Source of the DNA: Planctomycetia bacterium
Lineage (GTDB): Bacteria; Planctomycetota; Planctomycetia; Pirellulales; Thermoguttaceae
DNA length: 42,166 nt
NCBI GenBank assembly: GCA_030535245.1
Contig: JAUNBJ010000019.1
Span: 1-42,166, forward strand
Direction: 5' to 3'
The notes under the pieces: model-generated
The model's input: the letters and a program-made list of their open reading frames with translations, nothing else
The model's database searches: none
What the model was told of the DNA's origin: nothing
In this document: positions 16,018 to 23,918 of the stretch, in pieces
How positions within the stretch are numbered: the first letter of the stretch is position 1
Layout: every line of letters begins with the position of its first letter
Translations under genes and position numbers: made by a program

Positions 16018-16239
16018 ATGTGCGAGATGATGGACAAAAAGGGTGTGGCGGATTTGTTGGGCGTGAGTGTTCGGCAAGTGGACTACTTGCGAGCAAACGA
16101 GGAACTTCCCTATTGCCGGATGGGGCAACTTATCCGGTTTCGGCTGGAAGCCGTCGAGGAATGGATTAAGAACCGGGAAACGGTCGGGAGGGCGTGCCCT
16201 AGTTTGACGGATGGAAAGGCTGTTGGGGTGTTGACGTGA
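16018..16239 (+). CDS. Excisionase-like helix-turn-helix protein
   Basis: Protein of 73 aa with the layout of MerR/excisionase-type DNA-binding domains: KKGVADLLGVSVRQVDYLRA (helix-turn-helix), then LPYCRMGQLIRFRLEAVEEWI (wing plus helix). Such proteins assist tyrosine integrases in excision or act as small regulators. ATG 16018 has GAGGTG close upstream (spacing about 4 nt, short). The stop codon overlaps the GTG start of the next gene, so the two are translationally coupled. Confidence 0.75.
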   Translation: MCEMMDKKGVADLLGVSVRQVDYLRANEELPYCRMGQLIRFRLEAVEEWIKNRETVGRACPSLTDGKAVGVLT

Positions 16240-16451
16240 CAAAATACACGCTGAATATGGTCTTGATAACCGCTGGAACCAGAAGGTATCGGAAGATTAA
16301 CGCAAAAATCATGTGTGATACCCTCCAGAACGTTCGGCAAGGGCTTGACCGTCTGAAAAGAACGTTCACGGGGCCGGAGCCATGGGAAATCATGGACGGG
16401 ATTGAAGACAATTTGAAAGTGCTTGAAAAGTTTTGTAGAGCTGGAAAATAG
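16236..16451 (+). CDS. Hypothetical small protein coupled to the excisionase
   Basis: Unrecognised 71-aa protein starting at GTG 16236 in a GTGA overlap with the upstream stop. The start is basic (RRYRKINAK); the remainder (NVRQGLDRLKRTF, then WEIMDGIEDNLKVLEKF) looks like two amphipathic helices, possibly a coiled coil. No function can be assigned. Confidence 0.55.
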   Translation: MTKYTLNMVLITAGTRRYRKINAKIMCDTLQNVRQGLDRLKRTFTGPEPWEIMDGIEDNLKVLEKFCRAGK

Positions 16452-16466
16452 CAGAAAGGAAAAATC

Positions 16467-16679
16467 ATGGGACTAACGGGACAATACGCAAGCAAGGCGG
16501 GGAAACGAACGCGGAACGCGGCAACCTACCCCAAGGTGATTCGGAAAACGGAGCTGGCGGGCGAGCGAAGCAACCCCCACGAAAGCGGGAAACGCTTGAC
16601 GGCTTCACAAAAGAGGGAACGGCAAAACGCGAAGGCCAAAGCCAAACGCCGGATGAACAGGAAGGCGAAGGCCGTGTAA
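16467..16679 (+). CDS. Small highly basic hypothetical protein
   Basis: 70 aa with a ribosome binding site (AAAGGA) about 7 nt upstream. It is extremely rich in K, R, N and A, and the last third (KRERQNAKAKAKRRMNRK) is almost purely basic helix, suggesting nucleic-acid binding. No fold is recognised. A terminator follows immediately, so this gene ends the excisionase operon. Confidence 0.5.
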   Translation: MGLTGQYASKAGKRTRNAATYPKVIRKTELAGERSNPHESGKRLTASQKRERQNAKAKAKRRMNRKAKAV

Positions 16680-16688
16680 AAAAACAAG

Positions 16689-16721
16689 CCCACGGACGCG
16701 GGACAAACGCCGTGGGTTTTT
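16689..16721 (+). terminator. Rho-independent terminator
   Basis: Stem CCCACGG / CCGTGGG followed by five Ts. It separates the excisionase group from the primase. Confidence 0.8.
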
Positions 16722-16723
16722 AC

Positions 16724-17866
16724 ATGGGCAACTATGGACAACCTATGAATAAATTATACTCAAACTGTAAAAAAAGTCAACGGTTCAACGCAGCGGAAGT
16801 CAAAGATTTTGTCATTTCAAGCGGCCGTGCCGTCGAGGTGCTTTCCGCCGTCGCTGGAATATCGCCGGAGGTTCTGGACGGGAAGGACAGACCGTGCCCC
16901 CATTGTGGCGGGCGTGACCGCTTCCGACTGCTGAACGCGGAAACGGGGATGGTGCGATGTTGGCAAAAGTGCTTCACGGGTGGCGGAAGTGAAACCGCCG
17001 ATATTTTCGCCGTGGTACAGGCGATGACAGGGAGCAGCTTTCCCCAAGCCGTGCGAGCGGTCGCGGAATACGTTGGGGTTTCCCTTCCCGCCCGGACGAA
17101 ATCCCCCCGCGTGGGGGCAGGTGTGGAAGCTGGCCAAACGAATGACCGGAAGCCCGTTTTCGTTCCGTGGGGGGAAGAAGTCAAGATAAAACAGCTGGGA
17201 ATATGGGCGAAAATTTACGGTGGCGTTTCTGGTGAAGCGGCGGCGGCTTGCGGTGCGATGGTGGGGGATTATGGGTTTCCCGGTTCCCATGGGGAGGGCG
17301 TGGTCGCGTTTCCGCAATACCAGTATGACCATATAAGCGAGACGCGGGAACGTCGCGTCTGTGCGTGGACGCTACGCAAGGGAGATGGTTCGGCGTTCCG
17401 ATTCCAAGGGGCAAAGTCTTTATTCTGTTCTGCTCCGGGGTGGGGGCACTCGTACAAATACGGTTTGGCCGGAACATTCGGGCGGCTGGATACCGGCGGT
17501 GTCAAGGAAATTTCCTTCCATGAATCAATTACCGACGCGGTGGCGGTCGAGACGATGACCGGAGGAAACCAACACTTTGGCCATTTTGCCACGTGTGGAA
17601 ACCAACACGTTCCGAAAGCATGGGACGCCGTTTTTGCCGCCGTGCTACGTTCCGCTGGCGTGGATATTGTCAATCTGTTCATTCAGGCGGACGAAGGGGG
17701 GAAAGCGAAAGTTACAGCGGACTGGGCGAGAAAGTGGAAACGGTTCTTTCTGAGTGAAGGGCTGGACGTGGAAACGCTTACCAACTATGGAACCACGGCA
17801 GACGGCCAAAAAATCAAAGATGTGAGGGACTACAACCAATTCAGAAAGGGCGGGCAAAATGAGTGA
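16724..17866 (+). CDS. Zinc-ribbon/Toprim primase-like protein
   Basis: Replication primase-like protein, 380 aa from ATG 16724; ATG 16745 is equally possible and neither has a good ribosome binding site. A zinc ribbon is formed by C58 and C61 (CPHCGGRDRFR) and C79 and C83 (CWQKC), as in phage and plasmid primases. Residues from about 225 on fit a Toprim fold: the FHESITDAVAVETM helix with a conserved-type Glu, and LFIQADEGGKAK followed by the DWARKWKRFF helix. The stop overlaps the helicase start by 8 bp, so the two are made together, as in the split primase-helicase modules of P4-like elements. Confidence 0.75.
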   Translation: MGNYGQPMNKLYSNCKKSQRFNAAEVKDFVISSGRAVEVLSAVAGISPEVLDGKDRPCPHCGGRDRFRLLNAETGMVRCWQKCFTGGGSETADIFAVVQAMTGSSFPQAVRAVAEYVGVSLPARTKSPRVGAGVEAGQTNDRKPVFVPWGEEVKIKQLGIWAKIYGGVSGEAAAACGAMVGDYGFPGSHGEGVVAFPQYQYDHISETRERRVCAWTLRKGDGSAFRFQGAKSLFCSAPGWGHSYKYGLAGTFGRLDTGGVKEISFHESITDAVAVETMTGGNQHFGHFATCGNQHVPKAWDAVFAAVLRSAGVDIVNLFIQADEGGKAKVTADWARKWKRFFLSEGLDVETLTNYGTTADGQKIKDVRDYNQFRKGGQNE

Positions 17867-19358
17867 GCTTTCCAAGATAATCCAGATAAATTCCATATTG
17901 ACAACAGAATCAGAAAGAGACGCGGCGAAACAGCCGGAGGAAACGAAGCGGAAGAAACCCCAACTTTTTGACGAAGTACAACGTTTCAAAACGTTCCCGG
18001 AGATATTCAACATTTACGGAACCGGGGAACGTTATATTTTCCGGGATGGTGTCTGGTATCGGTTCACGGTGGGTACCGGCTGGAAGGCCGTTTCTCAACA
18101 GTCCCTAGAATCGACAATCGGGGAAATGGCAATTGCATTGAGTACCGATGGCGGCTTATCAAACGCGACTTTATCCAGACGGATTAACGAAATTCGGGCG
18201 AGGGTGTCGGTTCCGGAAAACGTGCAGGGGGATTTTTTCATCGGCATGGAGGCGGGCGGGTTCCGCGTCGAGACGAAACCGGCGGAAAACTGGATTGCCA
18301 CGCGTTCGCATTACATCAACATTCTAACCGGCGAAACGCTCCCGATGGATGGTTCCTTATTTACGCCGGGTTGCGTGCCGTGTGATTACGACCCGGCGGC
18401 CACGTGCCCGCGATGGGAGCAGTACGTTGCGGAAGCGTGCCCTGATGACGCGGAAGCCATTCAAACGATGTTTGGGCTTTCCTTGACCCCCAAAAAGTAT
18501 GGGGTGTTCTATATCCTGTACGGAGACGGGGGAAGCGGAAAAAGTACGGCCATGGAAACGCTGGAAGCACTGAACACCGGGGCCACGTGTTCCGTTTCTC
18601 TGGGGGATTTTGGCGAACGCTTCCAGACCTACCCCCTTTCCGTTTGTCGCGTCAATCTTGTTTCCGATATGGAATCCATTTTCGAGGGGGACGGTCGTGT
18701 TTCCAGACGGGAAGGAGTGATTAAGCGGGTGACGATGGGGGAATCCGACCAATTTGAACGCAAGCACCAAAGGCCGGAACACCGCCGATATACGGCCCTT
18801 TGTGTGTTCGCTTCCAACAGTTTCCCCACGTTTTCCGACCGTTCCAAAGCCATTCCAGACCGGTTACGAACGATTTATTTTCCAAACAACTTTAGGGATT
18901 CCGGGCGGGAAGTGGCCAACCTTTCTGGCTGGCTGATTGAAAATGAACTACCGGGGATTCTGAACTGGTCGATTGCTGGACTGCGTGCGTTCGTGTGTTC
19001 GGGGTTGGCCCGCCCTGCCGAAAGCGAGACGGCCAAAGCCATGAAGGCGGAACAGATAAAGAACAGCCGCCCGGAAGAACTGTTTTGTGATGATTGTATC
19101 GTGGAAGACCCCGGAAATCGTGTCGATACGGTGAACTTGTACGAAGCATACCGGAAATACTGCTATGCACGGGGGCGAAGTCCCATGGGCAGTAATACGG
19201 TTATTCCGGCCATTGTCAAATACTTGCAGAAGAAATATTCCAAGGTCGACAAATACCGTGGAAGGGTCGGAGGTGTATTGCGGATGATGATTAAGGGAGT
19301 GTTTTTGAATTGTGACAACAATTCCATTTCAAGAGGTAACGATGGGATTCCATGGTGA
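17859..19358 (+). CDS. SF3 helicase, P4/D5-type primase C-terminal family
   Basis: Replicative helicase of 499 aa. Walker A is GDGGSGKST at residues 222-230; the strand CRVNLVSDME near 263-272 fits Walker B; CVFASNSFPTF around residue 312 fits the SF3 motif C (polar Asn at a strand end); an arginine-rich stretch DRLRTIYFPNNFRD follows. The first 200 residues are the spacer domain seen in phage/plasmid primases. The C-terminus (VNLYEAYRKYCYARGRSPMG) resembles the winged-helix region of the family. It would unwind the element's origin, likely the iterons that begin at its stop codon. Operon with the primase. Confidence 0.85.
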   Translation: MSELSKIIQINSILTTESERDAAKQPEETKRKKPQLFDEVQRFKTFPEIFNIYGTGERYIFRDGVWYRFTVGTGWKAVSQQSLESTIGEMAIALSTDGGLSNATLSRRINEIRARVSVPENVQGDFFIGMEAGGFRVETKPAENWIATRSHYINILTGETLPMDGSLFTPGCVPCDYDPAATCPRWEQYVAEACPDDAEAIQTMFGLSLTPKKYGVFYILYGDGGSGKSTAMETLEALNTGATCSVSLGDFGERFQTYPLSVCRVNLVSDMESIFEGDGRVSRREGVIKRVTMGESDQFERKHQRPEHRRYTALCVFASNSFPTFSDRSKAIPDRLRTIYFPNNFRDSGREVANLSGWLIENELPGILNWSIAGLRAFVCSGLARPAESETAKAMKAEQIKNSRPEELFCDDCIVEDPGNRVDTVNLYEAYRKYCYARGRSPMGSNTVIPAIVKYLQKKYSKVDKYRGRVGGVLRMMIKGVFLNCDNNSISRGNDGIPW

Positions 19359-19420
19359 AAAGTATCAGGGCTGTTCCAAAAAGTATCAGGGTTTGGCTTC
19401 AAAAGTATCAGGGTTTGGCC
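19358..19420 (+). repeat. Three iterons upstream of the integrase
   Basis: AAAAGTATCAGGG occurs at 19358-19370, 19379-19391 and 19401-19413. The last two copies extend to TTTGGC. The spacing of 21-22 bp equals two DNA turns. Candidates are a replication origin bound by an element protein, or arm-type sites of the integrase. Confidence 0.8.
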
Positions 19421-19468
19421 GGGGAAGTTGCTTTCCCTTTCCCGTCCAGAAGATGGTGCCGGAGGCCC

Positions 19469-19497
19469 TTGACAAATTCCCAAGCGGTGGGTTATAT
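19469..19497 (+). promoter_or_regulatory. Integrase 2 promoter
   Basis: TTGACA (19469-19474), 17-bp spacer, TTATAT (19492-19497), giving a leader of about 30 nt with AGGAGGA before ATG 19533. Confidence 0.75.
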
Positions 19498-19532
19498 TTT
19501 TTGAACCGAAGATTTTTTTAGGAGGATGGACA

Positions 19533-20888
19533 ATGGCAAGAGTTTCCAATAAGTACGAAGCCCGTATTAAGTACAACGGCGGGGACGTTCGCTTCCGTGG
19601 GTTCACCAACGAGCGGGAGGCCAAACGGTTCCAATGCTTCCTGGTTGACTTGCGAGCGGCGGCGAAAATCGGAAGTATGGGGGAAGAGCTGAAAATTAAA
19701 GTGGTTCGGTTGGAACGAGACGCCCCGGAGCAATACGACCGATTGGCCAACGTTGGATTGGTTCCGGAACGTAGGAAGCCCCGAACGTTGAAAAACCTTC
19801 TGGACGAGCACCGGAAACGCGGCGGCGTTACCGAGGAATCCAAAGAGGTATGGGACAAGGTTTCCAAAAACCTGCTGGAATTTTTTGGAGCGGAAAAGCG
19901 GATTGAAGAAATCACCCAAACGGACGCGGTAAAATATGAAGAATGGTTGCGAACGGCTCCATTGAACAACCGCCCAAGGGTTCCCGTTCCGTACAGTGCC
20001 GCCACGGTTAGTCGGAGAATCGGGCATACCAAAACGGTTTTTACTTATGGCGAAAAATTAGGCTGGTTGGAAAAGAACCCGTTTCGTTTCCTCCATGGCG
20101 GCGATTCGAGCAATGAAAGTAAGCTGGAATACGTTCCGATGGAAAAATTCCTCCGAGTGGTGGACGCGGCCCCGCTCCGGTGGAAATTGATTCTGTTTTT
20201 GGGGCGTCTTTGTGGCTTGCGTGGTTCGTCGGAAATGTATCAAATGGAATGGGGGGACGTTCACCTTTCCACGGCGGAAGAATCGGGCTGGTTGGCGGTT
20301 CGTGCTTGCAAGAATAAGCGTCATGGCAGAACGTACCGCGTTGTTCCCCTTCCCGCGATGGTGGAAAAGTGTTTCATTGAGTGGGGCGAACAGGCGGCGG
20401 ACGGTGAACAGATGGTATTTCCGGGGATGAAAAAGAAAACCAATTTTAGCGTGATGACGGAACGCATGGCACGGCGTTCGGGGGTAGAAGGGTGGAAAAA
20501 TCCATGGTACAACCTCCGAAAGAGCTTTTGTACGGACTTGATACAGGTTGTGAAGGATATTCCCACGTATGAGCAGATAACCGACCATTCCTATTCCGTT
20601 TCCGTGAAGCATTACCAGATTATGACGGGCGGGCGGCTTGCGGCGGGGATGGAACAGGCTCTTTCCGCGTTGGATAATTTGGGGCGTGTCCCCGTTTGTG
20701 TCCCTGTTGTGTCCCCGTTTTCGTCCACGCAAGGCGTTTTCGACGATTTACGAGAAACGCAAACGGTTTTCAAAGACCCCCAAATTTGCGAGGAAAAGAG
20801 CAAAAAAGAAGCCCGCTTGCAATCGTTTGCAAACGGGCGTTACGGAGGACACGAGATTCGAACTCGCAACCGGTTTCCCGGCAACTGA
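19533..20888 (+). CDS. Tyrosine integrase of the tRNA-Ser element
   Basis: Site-specific recombinase of 451 aa with a strong ribosome binding site (AGGAGGA). Catalytic residues can be placed: R230 (CGLRGSSE), R329 (YNLRKSF, with Asn327 where His is common), H352 (DHSYS) and nucleophile Y361 (KHYQIM). Residues 1-60 look like an arm-binding domain and 80-180 like the core-binding domain. The last 23 residues are unusual: 430-442 come from the attachment repeat and the final nine from sequence antisense to tRNA-Ser, with which the gene overlaps by 46 bp. In an excised circle the frame would instead continue into 12199-12402, giving 509 aa. Confidence 0.92.
   Translation: MARVSNKYEARIKYNGGDVRFRGFTNEREAKRFQCFLVDLRAAAKIGSMGEELKIKVVRLERDAPEQYDRLANVGLVPERRKPRTLKNLLDEHRKRGGVTEESKEVWDKVSKNLLEFFGAEKRIEEITQTDAVKYEEWLRTAPLNNRPRVPVPYSAATVSRRIGHTKTVFTYGEKLGWLEKNPFRFLHGGDSSNESKLEYVPMEKFLRVVDAAPLRWKLILFLGRLCGLRGSSEMYQMEWGDVHLSTAEESGWLAVRACKNKRHGRTYRVVPLPAMVEKCFIEWGEQAADGEQMVFPGMKKKTNFSVMTERMARRSGVEGWKNPWYNLRKSFCTDLIQVVKDIPTYEQITDHSYSVSVKHYQIMTGGRLAAGMEQALSALDNLGRVPVCVPVVSPFSSTQGVFDDLRETQTVFKDPQICEEKSKKEARLQSFANGRYGGHEIRTRNRFPGN
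20802..20838 (-). terminator. Terminator of tRNA-Ser
   Basis: On the minus strand a 12-bp stem (GCCCGTTTGCAA / TTGCAAGCGGGC, one G-T pair) with a 4-nt loop precedes a T-run. It lies mostly inside the attachment repeat and inside the integrase 3' end. Confidence 0.85.
20812..20858. repeat. Right attachment site, 47-bp direct repeat
   Basis: Identical to 12152-12198. It covers the tRNA-Ser 3' end (20844-20858), the spacer and nearly the whole terminator. The element therefore brings its own copy of both the tRNA end and the terminator, leaving the tRNA gene intact after insertion. Confidence 0.92.
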
Positions 20889-20924
20889 TTTCGAGTCAGC
20901 CTGCTCACCATTCGCTTATCCTCC
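20843..20924 (-). tRNA. tRNA-Ser (anticodon CGA)
   Basis: Minus-strand cloverleaf with acceptor GGAGGAT/GTCCTCC, anticodon loop CTCGAAA (anticodon CGA) on a CTGA/TCAG-type stem, a long variable arm (GCCGGGAAACCGGT) as expected for serine, T-arm with TTCGAAT and discriminator G. No CCA is encoded. At about 82 nt it is slightly short for a tRNA-Ser. It is the attachment target of the integrated element. Confidence 0.93.
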
Positions 20925-20936
20925 AAGGATTCACTC

Positions 20937-20964
20937 ATTCTATCAGTTTTATCGCTTTTCGCAA
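20937..20964 (-). promoter_or_regulatory. tRNA-Ser promoter
   Basis: Minus strand: TTGCGA (20964-20959), 16-bp spacer, TAGAAT (20942-20937), about 13 bp before the tRNA 5' end. Confidence 0.65.
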
Positions 20965-21025
20965 GGGGAGGGGAATACGTTTTCCGAATTTGAATTTGAA
21001 ATTTGAGGTTCTCCATGGGCACCCC

Positions 21026-21053
21026 TTGAAGGAAATTCATCATGGTATATAAT
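21026..21053 (+). promoter_or_regulatory. ffh operon promoter
   Basis: TTGAAG (21026-21031), 16-bp spacer, TATAAT (21048-21053), about 50 bp before the ffh start. Confidence 0.65.
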
Positions 21054-21103
21054 GACCGGTCTGTTATTTTATCGATTGATTTGATTATTTACTGGTGTCC
21101 ATC

Positions 21104-22567
21104 ATGTTTGATTCCCTTCGAGACGGGTTAAGTTCCGCACTGCGAACGCTTCAGGGGCGCGGCAAACTGACCGAATCCAATATGCGTGAAGGCTTGCAGA
21201 TGGTTCAGCAGGCGTTGCTGGAAGCGGACGTGAGCTATCTGGCAGTGAAAGATTTCATGGCCAAAATCTCCGAGGAAGCGCTCGGGGAGGCGGTGATGAA
21301 GAAGCTGGACCCGACGCAGCAGTTGGTGAAGATGGTTCACGACCGGCTGGTAGAGATGATGGGGCCGGTGGATCATTCTCTTCATTTGAAGGGTTCGGGC
21401 GTCACGACGTTGATGATGTGCGGGCTTCAGGGGTCTGGTAAAACGACGACAACGGGCAAGCTGGGCCGAATGATTAAGATTCGGGGACGCAAGCCGATGT
21501 TGGTGGCGGCCGACCTTCAGCGTCCGGCGGCAATCGAGCAGTTGAAGGTGCTTGGCGAGCAGCTGGAGATACCGGTTTACACGGAGCCGGGGCAGACCGA
21601 CCCGGTTAAGGTCTGTACCAACGCGGTGGCATACGCAGGGCGTATGGGGTGCGACGTATTGATTTTGGACACGGCGGGCCGACTGCATATTGATGAAGAA
21701 TTGATGCAGCAGTTGGTGCGGATCGAGAATTTGTGTCGCCCGGATCAGGTGTATCTGGTGGTGGACGCGATGACCGGTCAGGATGCGGTGAACAGTGCCA
21801 AGGCGTTCAACGAGGCGTTGGAGCTGGACGGCGTGATCATGACGAAGCTGGACGGTGACTCGCGTGGGGGTGCGGCGATTTCGCTGAAGCATATCACCGG
21901 GGTGCCGATCAAGTTCATGGGAACCGGCGAGCAGCTCACGGCGTTGGAGGAGTTCCATCCGGATCGCATGGCGGGTCGGATCTTGGGCATGGGCGATATG
22001 ATGTCGCTGATCGAGCGTGCGCAGCAGGAATTCGACCAGGACGAAATGAAGCGGCAGGAGGAGCGGCTTCGCAAGGGGGAATTTACGCTGGACGATTTCC
22101 AGCGCATGATGGCGCAAACGAAGCGTTTGGGTTCGATTGGCAAGATCATGAGTTTCATTCCGGGGATGGATCGCCTGGCGGGGATGATGGGGGATGTGGA
22201 TGCCGACAAGGAGATGAACAAAATCGGCGGCATTATCAACTCGATGACGCCTGCGGAGAAGCGGAATCCGAAGATGATCGATCTTTCGCGTCGGCGTCGT
22301 ATTGCGGCAGGTTCGGGGGTTCAGCCGAACCAGGTAAACGATTTGATCAAGCAGTTCATCGGCATGGCGGATATAATGCGGCAGATGTCGGGCATGGGGG
22401 CGATGGGTCGCATGGGGGCCATGCAGGAGATCATGCGTAAGATGCAGGCCGATCCGACGGCGCAGATTGCGGCGAAGAAGGGGGACACGGGGAAGCGTCT
22501 CACGGCTTCGGACAAGGCGAAGATGCGTAAACTTCGTGAGAAGGCAAGAAAAAAGAAGCGAAAGTAA
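21104..22567 (+). CDS. ffh: Signal recognition particle protein Ffh (SRP54)
   Basis: GTPase of the signal recognition particle, which binds signal sequences and 4.5S RNA and delivers ribosomes to FtsY at the membrane (487 aa, normal length). The N domain is residues 1-95. In the G domain, P-loop [13 protein letters not shown] is at 107-119, AADLQRPAA near 135-143, DTAGR at 189-193 and [12 protein letters not shown] near 245-256. The M domain is methionine-rich and ends in a lysine-rich tail (KARKKKRK). ATG 21104 is preferred to GTG 21095 because MFDSLRDGL is the usual start; no clear ribosome binding site is seen. First gene of ffh-rpsP-trmD-rplS. Confidence 0.97.
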   Translation: MFDSLRDGLSSALRTLQGRGKLTESNMREGLQMVQQALLEADVSYLAVKDFMAKISEEALGEAVMKKLDPTQQLVKMVHDRLVEMMGPVDHSLHLKGSGVTTLMMCGLQGSGKTTTTGKLGRMIKIRGRKPMLVAADLQRPAAIEQLKVLGEQLEIPVYTEPGQTDPVKVCTNAVAYAGRMGCDVLILDTAGRLHIDEELMQQLVRIENLCRPDQVYLVVDAMTGQDAVNSAKAFNEALELDGVIMTKLDGDSRGGAAISLKHITGVPIKFMGTGEQLTALEEFHPDRMAGRILGMGDMMSLIERAQQEFDQDEMKRQEERLRKGEFTLDDFQRMMAQTKRLGSIGKIMSFIPGMDRLAGMMGDVDADKEMNKIGGIINSMTPAEKRNPKMIDLSRRRRIAAGSGVQPNQVNDLIKQFIGMADIMRQMSGMGAMGRMGAMQEIMRKMQADPTAQIAAKKGDTGKRLTASDKAKMRKLREKARKKKRK

Positions 22568-22681
22568 CCCTTTCGCGTATCGTACAAACCCGGGTTCCGG
22601 GGGTATTCCGGACAGGTTTGGTCGCTGGCGGGTTGTTTGTCCCGTCAGATAGTTCAGGTTTAAGAAGAAGGAGTAATCCAA

Positions 22682-23104
22682 GTGGCAGTCCGAATTCGTA
22701 TGAAGAAGTTGGGACGTCTCCATCGCCCGTTTTATCGTATTTGCGCGATGGATTCGAGAGCACCGCGAGGCGGTCGTGTTTTGCAGGAGCTGGGCACGTA
22801 TGATCCGATGATTCAGGACACCGACGCGCGTGTTGTTCTGGATGTTGAGGGTGTGGAAAAATGGTTGAGTGTCGGGGCGCTTCCCACCCCGAAAGTGGCC
22901 GTTCTGATTAAGAAGTACGGCAAGAATGGCACGTGTCTGGAGCAGCAGAAGGCGGCCATGGAGAAGTTGGCGTTTGCGCGTCGTCCTCGTCCGAGCCTTC
23001 CGCGTGTAACGCGAGTGGTTGCGGCTCCGGCAGTGGAGGAAGTGGTCGTTGCGGAAGTGGTTGCCGAGGAACCGGTTGCTGCGGAAACGCCCGTTACCGA
23101 GTGA
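22682..23104 (+). CDS. rpsP: 30S ribosomal protein S16
   Basis: Small-subunit protein that stabilises 16S rRNA folding. The start MAVRIRMKKLGRLHRPFYRI and GTYDPM are diagnostic. GTG start at 22682 with AAGGAG about 6 nt upstream. At 140 aa it is longer than the usual 80-90 aa: after about residue 100 a tail rich in V, A, E and P (VEEVVVAEVVAEEPVAAE) is added, probably disordered. It lies 114 bp after ffh and 27 bp before trmD; rimM, which often sits here, is absent. Confidence 0.96.
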   Translation: MAVRIRMKKLGRLHRPFYRICAMDSRAPRGGRVLQELGTYDPMIQDTDARVVLDVEGVEKWLSVGALPTPKVAVLIKKYGKNGTCLEQQKAAMEKLAFARRPRPSLPRVTRVVAAPAVEEVVVAEVVAEEPVAAETPVTE

Positions 23105-23131
23105 GAAGGGTAGAACCACGGACATTTTCCC

Positions 23132-23887
23132 ATGCGTTTCGACGTATTAACCCTGTTTCCTGAGATGTTTCCGAACTATCTTGGGGAGAGTTTTTTTCGC
23201 CAGTCCATTGAAAAGGGGCTGGTGAGCGTGGGACTTCACAACATGCGTGACTGGACGCATGATCGACACAACACGGTGGACGACCGTCCGTTTGGCGGAG
23301 GGCCGGGAATGGTGTTAAAGGTTCAACCGGTGGTTGAGTCTGTCGAGGCGGTACAGTCAGGAGCGTTTGGCGAGCATTCGCAGGAGTTTTCCGCCGGGGA
23401 ATCGGTGGAGCGAGGCGTTCCGGGGCATTTAGTCATGCTGGCTCCGCAGGGTCGGGTGTTACGGCAGACGGTGGTGGAGGAATTGGCGGAGTGTCCGCGA
23501 TTGGTTTTTTTATGTGGAAGATATGAGGGATTTGACGACCGTGTTCGGCAGATTCTTCAACCGGACGAAATATCGTTGGGGGATTTTATCCTCAACGGGG
23601 GTGAGGTGGCATCCATGGCGATCATGGAGGCGATCATTCGTCTGATTCCCGGCGTGTTGGGCGACGAGATGAGCAGCGTGACGGATTCCTTTTCGAGCGG
23701 CAATCGTTTGTTGGAATCGGCGCAGTACACGCGTCCTCGCGAGTTTCGGGGGTGGACGGTTCCTGAGGTTTTGCTTCAGGGGAACCATGCGGAAATCGAG
23801 AAATGGCGGAAGGCGGAGAGCCTGCGTTTGACTCGGGAACGGCGTCCGGATTTACTTCCCGATACCGAAGAAAATTCAACGAAATAA
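23132..23887 (+). CDS. trmD: tRNA (guanine37-N1)-methyltransferase
   Basis: SAM-dependent SPOUT methyltransferase that makes m1G37 next to the anticodon and prevents frameshifting (251 aa). Family motifs are [13 protein letters not shown] at the start, [25 protein letters not shown] near residue 40, [12 protein letters not shown] near residue 130 and [11 protein letters not shown] of the trefoil knot at about 150-160, followed by [15 protein letters not shown]. Twenty-seven bp after rpsP, in the same operon. Confidence 0.97.
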   Translation: MRFDVLTLFPEMFPNYLGESFFRQSIEKGLVSVGLHNMRDWTHDRHNTVDDRPFGGGPGMVLKVQPVVESVEAVQSGAFGEHSQEFSAGESVERGVPGHLVMLAPQGRVLRQTVVEELAECPRLVFLCGRYEGFDDRVRQILQPDEISLGDFILNGGEVASMAIMEAIIRLIPGVLGDEMSSVTDSFSSGNRLLESAQYTRPREFRGWTVPEVLLQGNHAEIEKWRKAESLRLTRERRPDLLPDTEENSTK

Positions 23888-23918
23888 ACACACCAAGACT
23901 ATTGGAAAGGATAAAATC

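Larger units (their letters stand above)
12152..20858. mobile_element. 8.7-kb element integrated at tRNA-Ser(CGA)
   Basis: It is bounded by perfect 47-bp direct repeats (12152-12198 and 20812-20858). The right copy contains the 3' 15 nt of tRNA-Ser and its terminator; the left copy is the displaced original tRNA 3' end. Contents in order are small DNA-binding proteins, an unknown protein, an excisionase-like protein, a primase, an SF3 helicase, three iterons and a tyrosine integrase. No capsid, terminase, portal, relaxase or conjugation gene is seen. The layout fits a phage-satellite-like or plasmid-like integrative element. Whether it still excises is unknown. Confidence 0.9.

Noticed and set aside
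19358..19420. CRISPR-like short repeats
   Set aside because: Only three 13-bp copies with 8-9-bp gaps; spacing fits iterons or protein-binding arms.
21128..23125. 665-codon open frame antisense to ffh and rpsP
   Set aside because: Composition is His/Arg/Leu-rich shadow sequence of two certain genes on the other strand.
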